A stretch of 64,000 nt of DNA from Oxalobacteraceae bacterium AB_14 (GCA_000381565.1 KB906725.1:1-64000), one strand, 5' to 3'; counted from the stretch's first letter, positions 34,428 to 43,437 are shown. Numbers and translations: made by a program. The notes: generated by a model from the sequence alone, not told the origin.

Positions 34428-34643
34428 CTAAAACGTGATAACCACTGCTACCGAATGCTAACTAGTGATATTTCGTGCGGGCTTGCGATATTTTTGGAAC
34501 TAAGCAGCACTAAGCGGCTCTAACAAATGTAGGCCATAGAAATTAGTAGCGCTTAGCGTTCGGCGAGGAATTTTTAGCAAGTGTTAGCGCGCTGTAGTAG
34601 TGGTCAGTAGTGGTTAGCGGCGCTTAGTAAAAACCGATTTTAG
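34428..34643. repeat. Ten-base phased repeat array upstream of paralogue B
   Basis: CTA cores lie at 34428, 34448, 34458, 34500, 34510 and 34520, then TAG cores at 34544, 34554, 34575, 34585, 34595, 34615 and 34625, with CAG at 34605 filling the one gap. The block 34574-34633 is six consecutive decamers: TTAGCAAGTG, TTAGCGCGCT, GTAGTAGTGG, TCAGTAGTGG, TTAGCGGCGC, TTAGTAAAAA. The core orientation flips near 34530. The array ends 12-25 bases before the start codon, which suggests that protein bound here would block or direct transcription of the gene. Confidence 0.8.
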
Positions 34644-34655
34644 GGAGCCCACATC

Positions 34656-35360
34656 ATGTCCACGTATAGCCTCCATTTCCCGATCCGCGTGCCCGACGAT
34701 GTGCTCGTCGAATTGGGCAAATTCACAGGTACTTTCTGGTCGGATTCCTTTGCCCAGGAGCCCTTCGTCATCGAGGCAATTCGCAACTACATCAATCCCG
34801 CGCCGCCGGCCCCGCAGCAGCCCGTTGAGGCGACCGAGGCGGGATACCAATGGAAGCAGGTTTTCCTTCCCGAGGGGACTAGGCTGCGCGCCAGCTTCGG
34901 CCGCCAACCCTATTTCGCCACAGTGGTGGGGGCGGAAATCAATTACGACGGGCACGCGGTATCGCCGTCCTGCTTTGCGAACCTCTACGGCAGCGGCAAC
35001 CGCAATGCCTGGAAAGCCGTCTGGCTGCGCCTTCCCGGCAGTAACGAGTGGCTGCTGGCCGACGTCTGCCGCTCGGCGCGCAAAGCGGCGATAGCGCGTT
35101 TGCACGGGGATGGTGTGCAGGCAGACAGCCAGCGTTCACCGGCGCCAGAACGGCCATCGCGCGATGTGGCAGGTGTTGAGTGCGTCAGCATCCCACAGCG
35201 GTCGACGGTTCGCCAAACCGGGCCGCGCCCAAGCGAAAGCCGTCCATTTAACGATCCGGCTGCGCCGCAAGACAATAGCACTCAACATAGGTCCGGCTCC
35301 GGACGAAGCGCCCGCCGCAGGAAGCGCCGTGCGGCGAAACAAACTCCTGGAAATCCGTGA
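34656..35360 (+). CDS. Putative ribbon-helix-helix + RAMA-like domain protein (paralogue B)
   Basis: A 234-residue paralogue of the protein at 12255-12701. Residues 4-50 (LHFPIRVPDDVLVELGKFTG; helix FVIEAIRNYIN) resemble a ribbon-helix-helix motif. Residues 63-142 contain GYQWKQVFLPEGTRLRASF, YFATVVGAEINYDG, VSPSCFANLYG-SGNRNAWKA-VWL and ADVCR, a layout like RAMA/DUF4357 domains. A basic low-complexity tail (145-234; RRRKRRAAK) is not shared with paralogue A. TAGGGAG gives good initiation. The phased array upstream makes this a likely self-regulated DNA-binding protein. Function unknown; a role in reading modified DNA is only an analogy to RAMA proteins. Confidence 0.75.
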   Translation: MSTYSLHFPIRVPDDVLVELGKFTGTFWSDSFAQEPFVIEAIRNYINPAPPAPQQPVEATEAGYQWKQVFLPEGTRLRASFGRQPYFATVVGAEINYDGHAVSPSCFANLYGSGNRNAWKAVWLRLPGSNEWLLADVCRSARKAAIARLHGDGVQADSQRSPAPERPSRDVAGVECVSIPQRSTVRQTGPRPSESRPFNDPAAPQDNSTQHRSGSGRSARRRKRRAAKQTPGNP

Positions 35361-35370
35361 CGCCCCCCCA

Positions 35371-35432
35371 AAAAAAACCCCGTGTGGCGTTGCGACGATC
35401 TTGAGCGTCGCATGCACACACGGGGGTTTTTC
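35371..35432. terminator. Bidirectional terminator between paralogue B and pckG
   Basis: The outer stem AACCCCGTGTG / CACACGGGGGTT is flanked by A8 on the left and T5 on the right. An inner stem GCGACG / CGTCGC carries an ATCTTGAG loop. The A- and T-runs suit termination from both sides. The apical sequence CGATCTTGAGCG recurs in the terminator at 43521-43573. Confidence 0.85.
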
Positions 35433-35450
35433 CGTCTCCTCCAGGCCGGC

Positions 35451-37319
35451 TTATCGTGCCAGGCGCTTCTCCAACTCAGCCTTGACGGCGGTCAGTTCGG
35501 TCGGCAGATGGTAGGCCAGTTTGGCGAACAGTTCATCGTGCAGTTTCAGTTCTTCGCGCCAGGCGTCCTTGTCGATCGAGGTGATCGTTTCGAACTCTTC
35601 CGGCGAGAACGGGATGCCGTCCCACTTCAGGTCGCCGAAGCGCGGGGTGGTGCCGAAGATGTTCTCGATGCCGCCAGCCGTGCCTTCGATGCGTTCCAGC
35701 ATCCACTTCAGCACGCGCATATTGTCGCCGAAGCCAGGCCAGACGAAATGGCCCTGGTCGTCGGTGCGGAACCAGTTGACGCAGTAGATCTTCGGCAGCG
35801 CGGCGGCGTTGAGCTGGCCCAGCTTCTCGCCCATGTTCAGCCAGTGCTGGAAGTAGTCGCTCATGTTGTAGCCCATGAACGGCAGCATCGCGAACGGGTC
35901 GCGGCGCACGACGCCCATCTGGCCGGCGGCGGCGGCGGTGGTTTCCGAACCCATGGTCGCGGCCATGTAGACGCCTTCGACCCAGTTGCGCGCCTCGGTC
36001 ACCAGCGGCACGGTGGTCGAGCGGCGGCCGCCGAAGATGAAGGCCGAGATCGGCACGCCGGCGGGATCGTCCCAGGCCGGATCGATCACCGGGTTCTGGG
36101 TCGCGGCCACGGTGAAGCGGGCGTTCGGGTGGGCGGCCTTGGTGCCGGAGGCCGGCGTCCAGTCCTTGCCCTGCCAGTCGATCAGGTGCGACGGCGCTTC
36201 CTTGGTCAGGCCTTCCCACCAGATGTCGCCTTCGTCGGTCAGCGCGACGTTGGTGAAGATGGTGTCCGAACCGAGCGAGGCCATGCAGTTCGAGTTGGTG
36301 CGGGTGTTGGTGCCCGGCGCCACGCCGAAGTAGCCGGCTTCCGGATTGATCGCGTACAGGCGGCCGTCGGCGCCCGGCTTGATCCAGGCGATGTCGTCGC
36401 CGATGGTGGTGACTTTCCAGCCGTCGAAGGTGGCAGGCGGGATCAGCATCGCGAAGTTGGTCTTGCCGCAGGCCGAAGGGAAGGCCGCCGCGACGTAGTG
36501 CTTCTTGCCTTCCGGCGATTCAACGCCCAGGATCAGCATGTGTTCCGCCAGCCAGCCTTTGCCGTCGACCTGGGCCGCCTGGTGGCCCATGTTGGAGGCG
36601 ATGCGCAGCGCGAAGCACTTCTTGCCCAGCAGCGCGTTGCCGCCGTAGCCGGAACCGTAGGACCAGATTTCGCGGGTCTCGGGGAAGTGCACGATGTATT
36701 TGGTGGCGTTGCACGGCCAGGCGACGTCCTTCTGGCCGGCGGCCAGCGGCGCGCCGACGGTGTGCACGCACGGCACGAACTCGCCGTCGCTGCCCAGCAC
36801 GTCGTACACGGCCTTGCCCATGCGGGTCATGATGCGCATATTGACCGCCACGTATGGCGAATCCGACAGTTCCACGCCGATGTGGGCGATCGGCGAGCCC
36901 AGCGGGCCCATCGAGAACGGCACCACGTACATCGTGCGGCCGGCCATGCAGCCGTCGAACAGCGGGCTCAGCGTGGCGCGCATGTCCGGCGGCGCCATCC
37001 AGTTGTTGGTCGGGCCGGCTTCTTCCTTGGTGTTGGAGCAGATGAAGGTGCGGTCTTCGACGCGGGCGACGTCGGTCGGGTCGGAGCAGGCCAGGTAGGA
37101 GTTCGGACGCAGTGCCTGGTTCAGCTTTTTCATGGTGCCGGCGGCAACCATTTCAGCGCACAGGCGGTCGTACTCTTCCTGGGAACCGTCGCACCAGTAG
37201 ATGCGTTCCGGTTTGGTCAGGGCGGCGATTTCCGCTACCCAGTTGATCAACTTTTGCTGCTTGATGTAAGCTGGGACGTTGAGCAGTGCTGCAACGCCAC
37301 CCATGACGGGTTGATTCAT
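35451..37319 (-). CDS. pckG: Phosphoenolpyruvate carboxykinase (GTP)
   Basis: A 622-residue GTP-dependent PEPCK converting oxaloacetate and GTP to phosphoenolpyruvate for gluconeogenesis. Key motifs are the substrate region [20 protein letters not shown], the kinase loop [15 protein letters not shown] and [13 protein letters not shown], with the nucleotide-binding [12 protein letters not shown]. It starts [13 protein letters not shown] behind GGAGGTAGT; the frame stays open 79 codons upstream with non-protein-like composition. The use of GTP-type rather than ATP-type enzyme fits Oxalobacteraceae. Confidence 0.97.
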   Translation of the reverse strand: MNQPVMGGVAALLNVPAYIKQQKLINWVAEIAALTKPERIYWCDGSQEEYDRLCAEMVAAGTMKKLNQALRPNSYLACSDPTDVARVEDRTFICSNTKEEAGPTNNWMAPPDMRATLSPLFDGCMAGRTMYVVPFSMGPLGSPIAHIGVELSDSPYVAVNMRIMTRMGKAVYDVLGSDGEFVPCVHTVGAPLAAGQKDVAWPCNATKYIVHFPETREIWSYGSGYGGNALLGKKCFALRIASNMGHQAAQVDGKGWLAEHMLILGVESPEGKKHYVAAAFPSACGKTNFAMLIPPATFDGWKVTTIGDDIAWIKPGADGRLYAINPEAGYFGVAPGTNTRTNSNCMASLGSDTIFTNVALTDEGDIWWEGLTKEAPSHLIDWQGKDWTPASGTKAAHPNARFTVAATQNPVIDPAWDDPAGVPISAFIFGGRRSTTVPLVTEARNWVEGVYMAATMGSETTAAAAGQMGVVRRDPFAMLPFMGYNMSDYFQHWLNMGEKLGQLNAAALPKIYCVNWFRTDDQGHFVWPGFGDNMRVLKWMLERIEGTAGGIENIFGTTPRFGDLKWDGIPFSPEEFETITSIDKDAWREELKLHDELFAKLAYHLPTELTAVKAELEKRLAR

Positions 37320-37601
37320 ACTACCTCCAATGCTAATTAAAATTCTGCGAGCGGCAGGATCGTCGTCAGCTTTTGGCTTGCGCTCAGATGCCCATTCGAA
37401 ATGGGTCGGCGGGGTCACGGCGGTCTTGCGCGGCCCGGATGCGTGATCGACGGGCCTTATTTTTGAGGCGATTGTACACCCGTCAATAGCCGTTCCAGTC
37501 AAAAATGTAGGAGAATTAGTTGAGTAAAGTAGTAAGCTATTCAGGTTCTTTTGCAAGCCGTTATTTCCCTACGAAATTCCTCATAAAATCGGTCATCTCC
37601 C

Positions 37602-38621
37602 ATGAAAATTGCGATTCTCGACGATTATCAGAATGCCACGGCCACGCTGGCCTGCATGGCTTTATTGCACGAACACGACGTGAAAGTGTTCAATAACTCG
37701 GCCCGCGGACTGGGCCAGCTGGCGATCCGCCTGGCCCCGTTCGACGCCCTGGTGCTGATCCGCGAGCGCACCGCGCTCAACCGCGCTTTGCTGGCCAGGC
37801 TGCCCAATCTGAAGTTGATTTCGCAGACCGGCAAGCTGGCCGGCCATGTCGACGTCGACGCCGCGACCGAGCTCGGCATCGCGATCGCCGAGGGCGTCGG
37901 CTCGCCGACCGCGCCGGCCGAGCTGACCTGGGCGCTGATCATGGCGGCGGCGCGCAAGATCGTGCCCTACGCCTCCAACCTGAAGGACGGCCTGTGGCAG
38001 ACCGCGTCGATCAACCCGCAGCTCAACGGGCTGGGCGTGGTGCTCAAGGGCCGCACCCTGGGCATCTGGGGCTACGGCAAGATCGGCCAGATCGTCGCCG
38101 GCTACGGCCGCGCCTTCGGCATGAACGTGATCGTGTGGGGCAGCCAGTCCAGCCGCGACAGGGCGGTGGCCGACGGCCACGCGGCGGCGGCCTCGCGCGA
38201 GGCGCTGTTCGGGCAGGCAGACGTGCTGAGCCTGCACCTGCGGCTGCACCCGGACACGCGCGGCATCGTCACTTCCGACGATCTGGCGCGCATGAAGCCG
38301 GGCGCGCTGTTCGTCAACACCAGCCGCGCCGAGCTGGTGCAGCCGGAAGCGCTGGAGCAGGCGCTGGCCAGGGGCCGTCCCGGCTACGCCGCGCTGGACG
38401 TGTTCGAATCCGAGCCGCTGGCGGCCGGCCACCCGCTGCTGCGCATGCCGACCGTGCTGGCCACGCCGCACCTGGGCTATGTGGAGCAGGACAGCTACGA
38501 GCTGTATTTCCGCCACGCGTTCCAGAACATCGTCGATTTCGCCGCCGGCAGCTGCGACAAGATCAACAACCCGGACTACGCTCGTCATTCCCGCGCAGGC
38601 GGGAATCCAGGCACTGCCTGA
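37602..38621 (+). CDS. D-2-hydroxyacid dehydrogenase (NAD), C-terminus extended by a repeat element
   Basis: A 339-residue oxidoreductase of the D-isomer-specific 2-hydroxyacid dehydrogenase family. A catalytic domain (MKIAILDDYQNATATLACMA) is followed by the Rossmann segment LGIWGYGKIGQIVAGYGRAFG, an active-site Arg region (VNTSRAEL) and the Glu/His pair in FESEPLAAGHPLL and ATPHLGYVEQD. Substrate unknown (phosphoglycerate-like group). The last 12 residues (RHSRAGGNPGTA) are encoded by a dRS3-like element, so the original stop appears to have been replaced when the element inserted; the native end was probably soon after INNPDYA. Confidence 0.9.
   Translation: MKIAILDDYQNATATLACMALLHEHDVKVFNNSARGLGQLAIRLAPFDALVLIRERTALNRALLARLPNLKLISQTGKLAGHVDVDAATELGIAIAEGVGSPTAPAELTWALIMAAARKIVPYASNLKDGLWQTASINPQLNGLGVVLKGRTLGIWGYGKIGQIVAGYGRAFGMNVIVWGSQSSRDRAVADGHAAAASREALFGQADVLSLHLRLHPDTRGIVTSDDLARMKPGALFVNTSRAELVQPEALEQALARGRPGYAALDVFESEPLAAGHPLLRMPTVLATPHLGYVEQDSYELYFRHAFQNIVDFAAGSCDKINNPDYARHSRAGGNPGTA
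38587..38606. repeat. dRS3-like palindrome overlapping a gene end
   Basis: ATTCCC-GCGCAGGC-GGGAAT fits ATTCCC-N8-GGGAAT. It lies inside the final codons of the dehydrogenase gene and is directly followed by the 22-bp tandem repeat. Confidence 0.8.
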
Positions 38622-38695
38622 ATTCCCTCCAGGCACTGCCTGAATTCCCTCCAGGCACTGCCTGAATTCCCTCCAGGCACTGCCTGAATTCCCTC
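38608..38695. repeat. 22-bp tandem repeat, four perfect copies
   Basis: The unit begins CAGGCACTGCCTGAATTC and ends CCTC (22 bp). Four identical copies run head to tail. Each contains the palindrome CAGGCA-C-TGCCTG and an EcoRI-like GAATTC. Perfect identity points to recent expansion; it could be a variable-number locus. Confidence 0.9.
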
Positions 38696-38750
38696 CATAG
38701 AACGCCAAACGGTCAGCTCAGCATAGATTCCCGCTTGCGCGGGAATGACG
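38695..38750. repeat. 56-bp dispersed element carrying a dRS3-like palindrome (copy 1)
   Basis: It starts CCATAGAACGCC, continues through CAGCTCAGCATAG and ends with ATTCCC-GCTTGCGC-GGGAAT-GACG (palindrome 38727-38746). A second copy of the same layout lies at 40168-40225. Both lie between convergent genes. Confidence 0.75.
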
Positions 38751-38759
38751 CGGTAGGGG

Positions 38760-39527
38760 TCAGTCGGTCTGTTCGGGGATTTCCGGCAGGCCGCTCAGGT
38801 TGATGCGGGGGGCGGGCATGGCGTGCACCTTGCTCCACAGGCCGGCCCAGCCGGGCGGCCAGCAGATGTCCGGCCCGGCGTACGGCGGCAAGGTGGCGCG
38901 CACCGGCACCACCGGCACCGGCGGCATGTCGAGCAGCGGGCCGCCGTCGGGACGCTGCATGTCCAGGCTGTACATATAGCCCGGCAGCAGCGCGTCGCAC
39001 ACGCTGGCGAACCAGGCCGTGTGGTCCTCGTCGCGGCCCAGCGCCTGCGCCAGCCCCTGCGGGTCGAACCTGGCCAGCGCGTGGATCAGCTCCTCGGTGG
39101 TGGCGCCCGGCGTGTCGCCCCAGCCCAGCACCGGATTGACGTTGTAGTCGGCGCCCGAGCCATACCAGCCCTCGCGCCACGAGCGCTGCATCCAGTCGCG
39201 CCGGCCGGTGAACAGATGCCAGCGCCAATGCAGGCCGGACGGCTTGGGCCAGGAGTACAGGTAGAGCCGCTGATAGCCGGCCTGGTGCAGCGCGCGCACC
39301 AGCGCCATCAGGCGCGCGTGCGGCATGCGGTCGGGCGGGGCGCGGCGGAACAGGATGGCTTCGCCGTCGGCGAACTGCACCTCGTCGGTGGACAGGTTCA
39401 AGTCCAAGGTCCTCGCCTCGCTGCCGAAACGGGCCGAGATCCAGCCGGTCAGCAGGTTGACCGACGTGATGACGCCGTAGCCGCGATGGCGATGGAAGAT
39501 GACGGTTCCGGGGGCAAGCGCTTTCAT
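38760..39527 (-). CDS. Unknown soluble protein with CarD/Tudor-like N-terminus
   Basis: A 255-residue protein beginning MKALAPGTVIFHRHRGYGVI, then TSVNLLTGWISARFG. The pattern G-x-VIF-H-R-G-Y-G-x-I resembles small barrel folds such as CarD/TRCF interaction modules, by eye only. The remainder is rich in Trp/Tyr/Pro (LYLYSWPKPSGLHWRWHLF; SGADYNVNPVLGWGDTPG) and ends GLPEIPEQTD. It has no signal peptide or membrane segment. Convergent with the dehydrogenase gene and divergent from the asparaginase gene. Family not recognised. Confidence 0.75.
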   Translation of the reverse strand: MKALAPGTVIFHRHRGYGVITSVNLLTGWISARFGSEARTLDLNLSTDEVQFADGEAILFRRAPPDRMPHARLMALVRALHQAGYQRLYLYSWPKPSGLHWRWHLFTGRRDWMQRSWREGWYGSGADYNVNPVLGWGDTPGATTEELIHALARFDPQGLAQALGRDEDHTAWFASVCDALLPGYMYSLDMQRPDGGPLLDMPPVPVVPVRATLPPYAGPDICWPPGWAGLWSKVHAMPAPRINLSGLPEIPEQTD

Positions 39528-39666
39528 GGTATCGAAACGAACAAAGAAACCAGTGTAGCCATAGTATGCCCAACTTTCCAGCCCGCCGACCGACTCTTTT
39601 CGGCTTCTGGGGCGGTTGCGGTTTGGGTTATGATGCAGATCATTTTAATCTGCCTGAGCTTTCATC

Positions 39667-40152
39667 ATGACCCTGCGCATCCTCGCCACCGGCGGCACCT
39701 TCGACAAACACTACAACGAACTGAACGGCACCCTCGGCTTCGCCGACAGCCACGTGCCGGCGCTGCTGGCGCGCTGCCGCCTGACGGTGGACGTGGCGCT
39801 GGAACAGCTGCCGCTGATGGATTCGCTGGACATGGTGGACGCCGACCGCGAACGCATCCTGGCTTCGTGCCGCGCCGCCAGCGAGAAGGCGATCGTCATC
39901 ATCCACGGCACCGACACCATGCCGCAGACCGCCGCCGTGCTGGGACCGGCCCAGCTGGGCCAGACCATCGTGCTGACCGGCGCCATGATCCCTTACGAGA
40001 TCGCCAATTCCGACGCGATGTTCAACCTGGGCTTTGCCGCCGGTGTCGCGCAAACCCTGCCGCCGGGCGTGTATGTGGCGATGAACGGCAAGATCTTCGC
40101 GTGGGATAACGTGCAGAAAAACAAAGCGGCCGGCGTGTTCCAGCCGCTGTAA
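39667..40152 (+). CDS. Single-domain asparaginase-like protein
   Basis: A 161-residue protein containing only the N-terminal half of the asparaginase fold: ILATGGTFDKHYNELNGTLG (catalytic Thr in GGTFDK), IIHGTDTMPQTAAVL (second Thr-Asp pair) and LTGAMIPYEIANSDAMFNLG. The usual C-terminal domain that completes the dimer interface and active site is missing, yet the gene ends cleanly. Short stand-alone versions occur in some proteobacteria, so this is probably a natural variant. Amidase activity on asparagine is uncertain. Confidence 0.85.
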   Translation: MTLRILATGGTFDKHYNELNGTLGFADSHVPALLARCRLTVDVALEQLPLMDSLDMVDADRERILASCRAASEKAIVIIHGTDTMPQTAAVLGPAQLGQTIVLTGAMIPYEIANSDAMFNLGFAAGVAQTLPPGVYVAMNGKIFAWDNVQKNKAAGVFQPL

Positions 40153-40167
40153 GCGCCGTCGTTCCCG

Positions 40168-40225
40168 CCATAGAACGCGACCAAGGCAGGCTCAGTATGG
40201 ATTCCCGCCTGCGCGGGAATGACGG
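40168..40225. repeat. 58-bp dispersed element carrying a dRS3-like palindrome (copy 2)
   Basis: It starts CCATAGAACGC, continues CTCAGTATGG and ends ATTCCC-GCCTGCGC-GGGAAT-GACGG (palindrome 40201-40220). It matches copy 1 at 38695-38750 and lies between the asparaginase gene and the convergent octapeptide-repeat gene. Confidence 0.75.
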
Positions 40226-40227
40226 GG

Positions 40228-43200
40228 TCACTTGCGCGGCAGCGCCAGCAAGTCCTTCGCCTCCGGCAACAGCGTAGTCAAACGCAAGCCATCGGGCGCC
40301 GCCAGCATGCCGGCCGCCTCCTTCGGCCCGCCCGGCATCGCCAGCGGCGACGGCCCGGCAGCCACCGGCCGGCCGCCCTCGCCGAAGGCCGCCAGCGCCT
40401 GCACCATGCCGCCCACCCGGCTGCGCAACGACGGCCCGCCCTGCGCCGTCAGGTGCGGCAGCCTGGCCGCCGCCAGCGCCGCCAGCTGCGCCGTACTCAG
40501 GCCGGCCGTCTGCGCGCTGGTGAACGCCAGCGCCTGCGCCGTCGTCAGCGCGCCGATCTGCGTGGTCGACAGCACCGCCAGTTGCGCGCTGCCCAGCGCC
40601 CGCAGGTCGCGCGTTTCCAGCGCCGCCAGGTCGTCCGGTCCCAGCGCCGCCAGCAGCGGCTTGCTCAGCGCCGCCACCTGGCTCGTCGTCAGCGCCACGA
40701 TCTGATCGGTGGTCAGCACGTCGCCGCCGGCGATGTGCGCGGTCGGCAGCGCCGCGATCTGGCGCTGCGACAAGGCCGCGATCTGCCCGGTGCCGAGCGC
40801 CTGCAGCTGTTCCGGCGACAGCTGGGCGATGGCGGTGGTGCCCAGGCCGCCGATCGCGGTGGTGCTCAGCGTGGCCAGGCCCTCGTTGCCCAGGCCGCGC
40901 AATTGCGCCGCCGCCAGCGCCGCCACCTGCGCCGCGCTGAGCGCGCCCACCTGCGTGAGCGACCAGGCCGCCAGCTGCGCCGTGTTCAAACCGGCGATCA
41001 CCTGCGACGACAGCGCCGCCAACTGGCCGGTGCCGATCGCCGCCACTTGCTCGGCCGTCAAGGCCTGGTACTGGCGCGAGCTGAGCACGCCGAACTGCGT
41101 GACCGTCAAGCCGGCGAACTGCTCCAGGCTCAGGCCGGCGAGCGCGGCGGTGCTCAGCGCCGCCACCTGGCCGCCGGCCAGCGCGCCGATCTGGCGGCTG
41201 CTCAGCGCCGCCAGCGTGGCCGGCGACAGGTTGGCGATCACCGAGGTGTTCAGCCGCGCCAGGTCGCTCGGCTGCAGATTGGCCACCACCTCGGCCGACA
41301 GCGCGGCGAACTGGATGCTGCTGAGCATGGAAACCTGGCCGCCCGTCAGCGCGTTGATCTGGTCGCTGCCCATGGCTTGCAACTGGTCGGTGCGCAGGCC
41401 CGCGATGGCGCCGAGCCGCAGCGCGGCGATTTCCGCCGTCTGCATCCGCGCCATCACGTCGCTCGACAGGGCGGCGATGTGCTGGCTGCCCAGGCCGGAC
41501 GCCTGGGCGGTGGTCAGCCCGAGGATCTGCCCGCTGCCCAGCACCGCCAGCTGCGCGGTGCGCAGGCCGAAGATGGCCGCCGCGCTCAGCGCCGCGACGT
41601 CCTGCTGCTCCAGCGCCGCCACCGCCTCCAGCGACAGCGCGGCCAGCTGCGCGCCGCTCAGCGTGGCTGCCTGCGCCGTGCTCAGCGCAATGGCCTGCTC
41701 GACCGTCATGCCGGCCAGCGTGGCCGGCTTCAGCTGGGCGATCTGCGCCGTGCTGAGCTGGCCGATCTGGTGGTCCGCGCCGCCCAGCGCGGCGAACTGC
41801 GCCGAGTTCAGCGCGCCGAACACCGTGGCCGGCAAGGCCGCCAGCGCGGCCGGCGACAGCGCCGCCAGCTTGGCGGTCGACAGGCCGACCGCCGCCGCCG
41901 GGTTCAGCTTGGCGATCTGCGCCGTGCCCAGGGCCTGGAATTGCTCGGCGCTCAGGGCGTTCAGGCTGGCCGAGCTGAAGGCGGTCAGCTGGCGCGGCGT
42001 CAGCGCGGCGATGCGGTCCGGTCCCAGCAGCGCCAGCAGGCGCGTCGACAGGCCGGCGATCGCCGGCCCCGCCAGCGCGGCCAGGTCGGCGCTCCCGAGC
42101 GCGGCGAAGGCGTCGCTGCCGAGGGCGTTGACCTGGCTGCTGCTGAGCATGGCCGCCTGCGCCGTGCCCAGCGCGGCCAGTTGCTCGCCGTTCAACGCGG
42201 CCAGCTGGCGCGTCTTGAGGCCGGCGATGGCGCTCGCCTTCAGGGCCGCCAGGTCGCCGCCGTCGAGCGCGGCGATGGCCTGGGTCGACAAGCTGCCCAG
42301 CTGCGTCGCGTTCAACGCGGCGGCCTGGGCGCTGGTCAGCTGCGCGGCCTGCTGCGCCGTCAGGCCGGACAGCGCCGCGCTGCCCAGCGCCGCCACCTGG
42401 GCGCTCGAGAACAGGCCGAAATCGCCGTCGCCGCCGGCGCCCAGCGCGGCCAGCTGGGCCGAACCCAGGCCCGCCATCACCGCCACCCTCAGCGCGGCCA
42501 GGCTGGCGCCGTCGAGCGCCATGATGTCGGCGCTCGACAGCACGCCGAACTGGCGCGCGTTCAGCGTGGCCAGCTGGACGCTGCTCAGCGCGTGCAACTG
42601 GGCCGCTTGCAGCGCATGGATTTGCGCCGTGCTCAGCGCGCCGATGACGGCCGTGCCCAGCACACGGATGCGCTCGGCGTCGAGCGCCTGGATCTGGCTG
42701 CTGCCCAGCGCCGCCACATGGCGGCTTTGCAGCGCGCGCAGCTGGTCCAGGCTCAGCGACATCAGCTGCGCCACGCTCAGCACGCCGATCTGGCGCGCAG
42801 CCAGCGCGGCGATATCGGCCGTTTCAATCGCCGCCAGTTCGGCCGCGCTCAACTGCTTCAACATCGCCGTGCCCAGCGCGCCGATCTGCCGCGTGGAAAA
42901 CGCCGCCATCTGCTCCGCGCTGAACAGGTCCTCGCCCTCGTGGCGCCGCGCTGGCAGCGCGGCCACCTGGCCGGCCTTGAGCGCGGCGATCTGGCCGGTG
43001 CTCAGCGCATGCACCTGTCCCGCTTGCAGCTGGCCGATCAGCGCCACCGACAGCGCGTTGACCTGGCGCGTGCCCATGGCCGCCAGCGCCTCCGGCGCCA
43101 GGCCGCCGAAGCCCTTGGCGCTGAGCAAGCCGGCCTGCGCCACCGTCAGCGCCGCCAGCTGCTCCGGCGTCAGCGCCGCCATGAAGGCGGTCGCTTGCGA

Positions 43201-43437
43201 CGCCTGGTTCAGCGAGTAGCTGCGCAAGGCCGCGAAGTCGGCCGGCCGCAGGGCGCCGACGCTGGCCGGCGGCAGCGCCGCCAGCTGCGGCGCGCTCAGC
43301 GTGCCGGCCTGCGCCGTGGTCATCGCCGCGATGTATTGCACGCCCAGCTGGGCCATGTCGGCGGTGCTGAGCCGGCTGATCAGGCGGGTGCCGCCGGCGG
43401 CAAACTGCTCCGGCGTCAGGCTGCTGTCGAAGGTCAT
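40228..43437 (-). CDS. Octapeptide-repeat protein, 1069 residues
   Basis: After a short leader (MTFDSSLTPEQFAAGGTRLI) almost 950 residues consist of eight-residue units with consensus [ST]-[ST]-A-Q-[VIL]-A-A-L, roughly 115 copies. Some are altered to ETADIAAL or ESRHVAAL-like forms that mark larger blocks. The C-terminal 80 residues leave the repeat (GGMVQALAAFGEGGRP) and end LLALPRK. The same tail motif (SGMAQALSAFGAGAQP and ending VLAMPK) closes the neighbouring 2590-residue protein, but no Ca-binding segment is present here. There is no signal peptide. It is the second of two tandem repeat genes, 153 bases after the stop of the first across a terminator. Function unknown. Confidence 0.9.
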   Translation of the reverse strand: MTFDSSLTPEQFAAGGTRLISRLSTADMAQLGVQYIAAMTTAQAGTLSAPQLAALPPASVGALRPADFAALRSYSLNQASQATAFMAALTPEQLAALTVAQAGLLSAKGFGGLAPEALAAMGTRQVNALSVALIGQLQAGQVHALSTGQIAALKAGQVAALPARRHEGEDLFSAEQMAAFSTRQIGALGTAMLKQLSAAELAAIETADIAALAARQIGVLSVAQLMSLSLDQLRALQSRHVAALGSSQIQALDAERIRVLGTAVIGALSTAQIHALQAAQLHALSSVQLATLNARQFGVLSSADIMALDGASLAALRVAVMAGLGSAQLAALGAGGDGDFGLFSSAQVAALGSAALSGLTAQQAAQLTSAQAAALNATQLGSLSTQAIAALDGGDLAALKASAIAGLKTRQLAALNGEQLAALGTAQAAMLSSSQVNALGSDAFAALGSADLAALAGPAIAGLSTRLLALLGPDRIAALTPRQLTAFSSASLNALSAEQFQALGTAQIAKLNPAAAVGLSTAKLAALSPAALAALPATVFGALNSAQFAALGGADHQIGQLSTAQIAQLKPATLAGMTVEQAIALSTAQAATLSGAQLAALSLEAVAALEQQDVAALSAAAIFGLRTAQLAVLGSGQILGLTTAQASGLGSQHIAALSSDVMARMQTAEIAALRLGAIAGLRTDQLQAMGSDQINALTGGQVSMLSSIQFAALSAEVVANLQPSDLARLNTSVIANLSPATLAALSSRQIGALAGGQVAALSTAALAGLSLEQFAGLTVTQFGVLSSRQYQALTAEQVAAIGTGQLAALSSQVIAGLNTAQLAAWSLTQVGALSAAQVAALAAAQLRGLGNEGLATLSTTAIGGLGTTAIAQLSPEQLQALGTGQIAALSQRQIAALPTAHIAGGDVLTTDQIVALTTSQVAALSKPLLAALGPDDLAALETRDLRALGSAQLAVLSTTQIGALTTAQALAFTSAQTAGLSTAQLAALAAARLPHLTAQGGPSLRSRVGGMVQALAAFGEGGRPVAAGPSPLAMPGGPKEAAGMLAAPDGLRLTTLLPEAKDLLALPRK

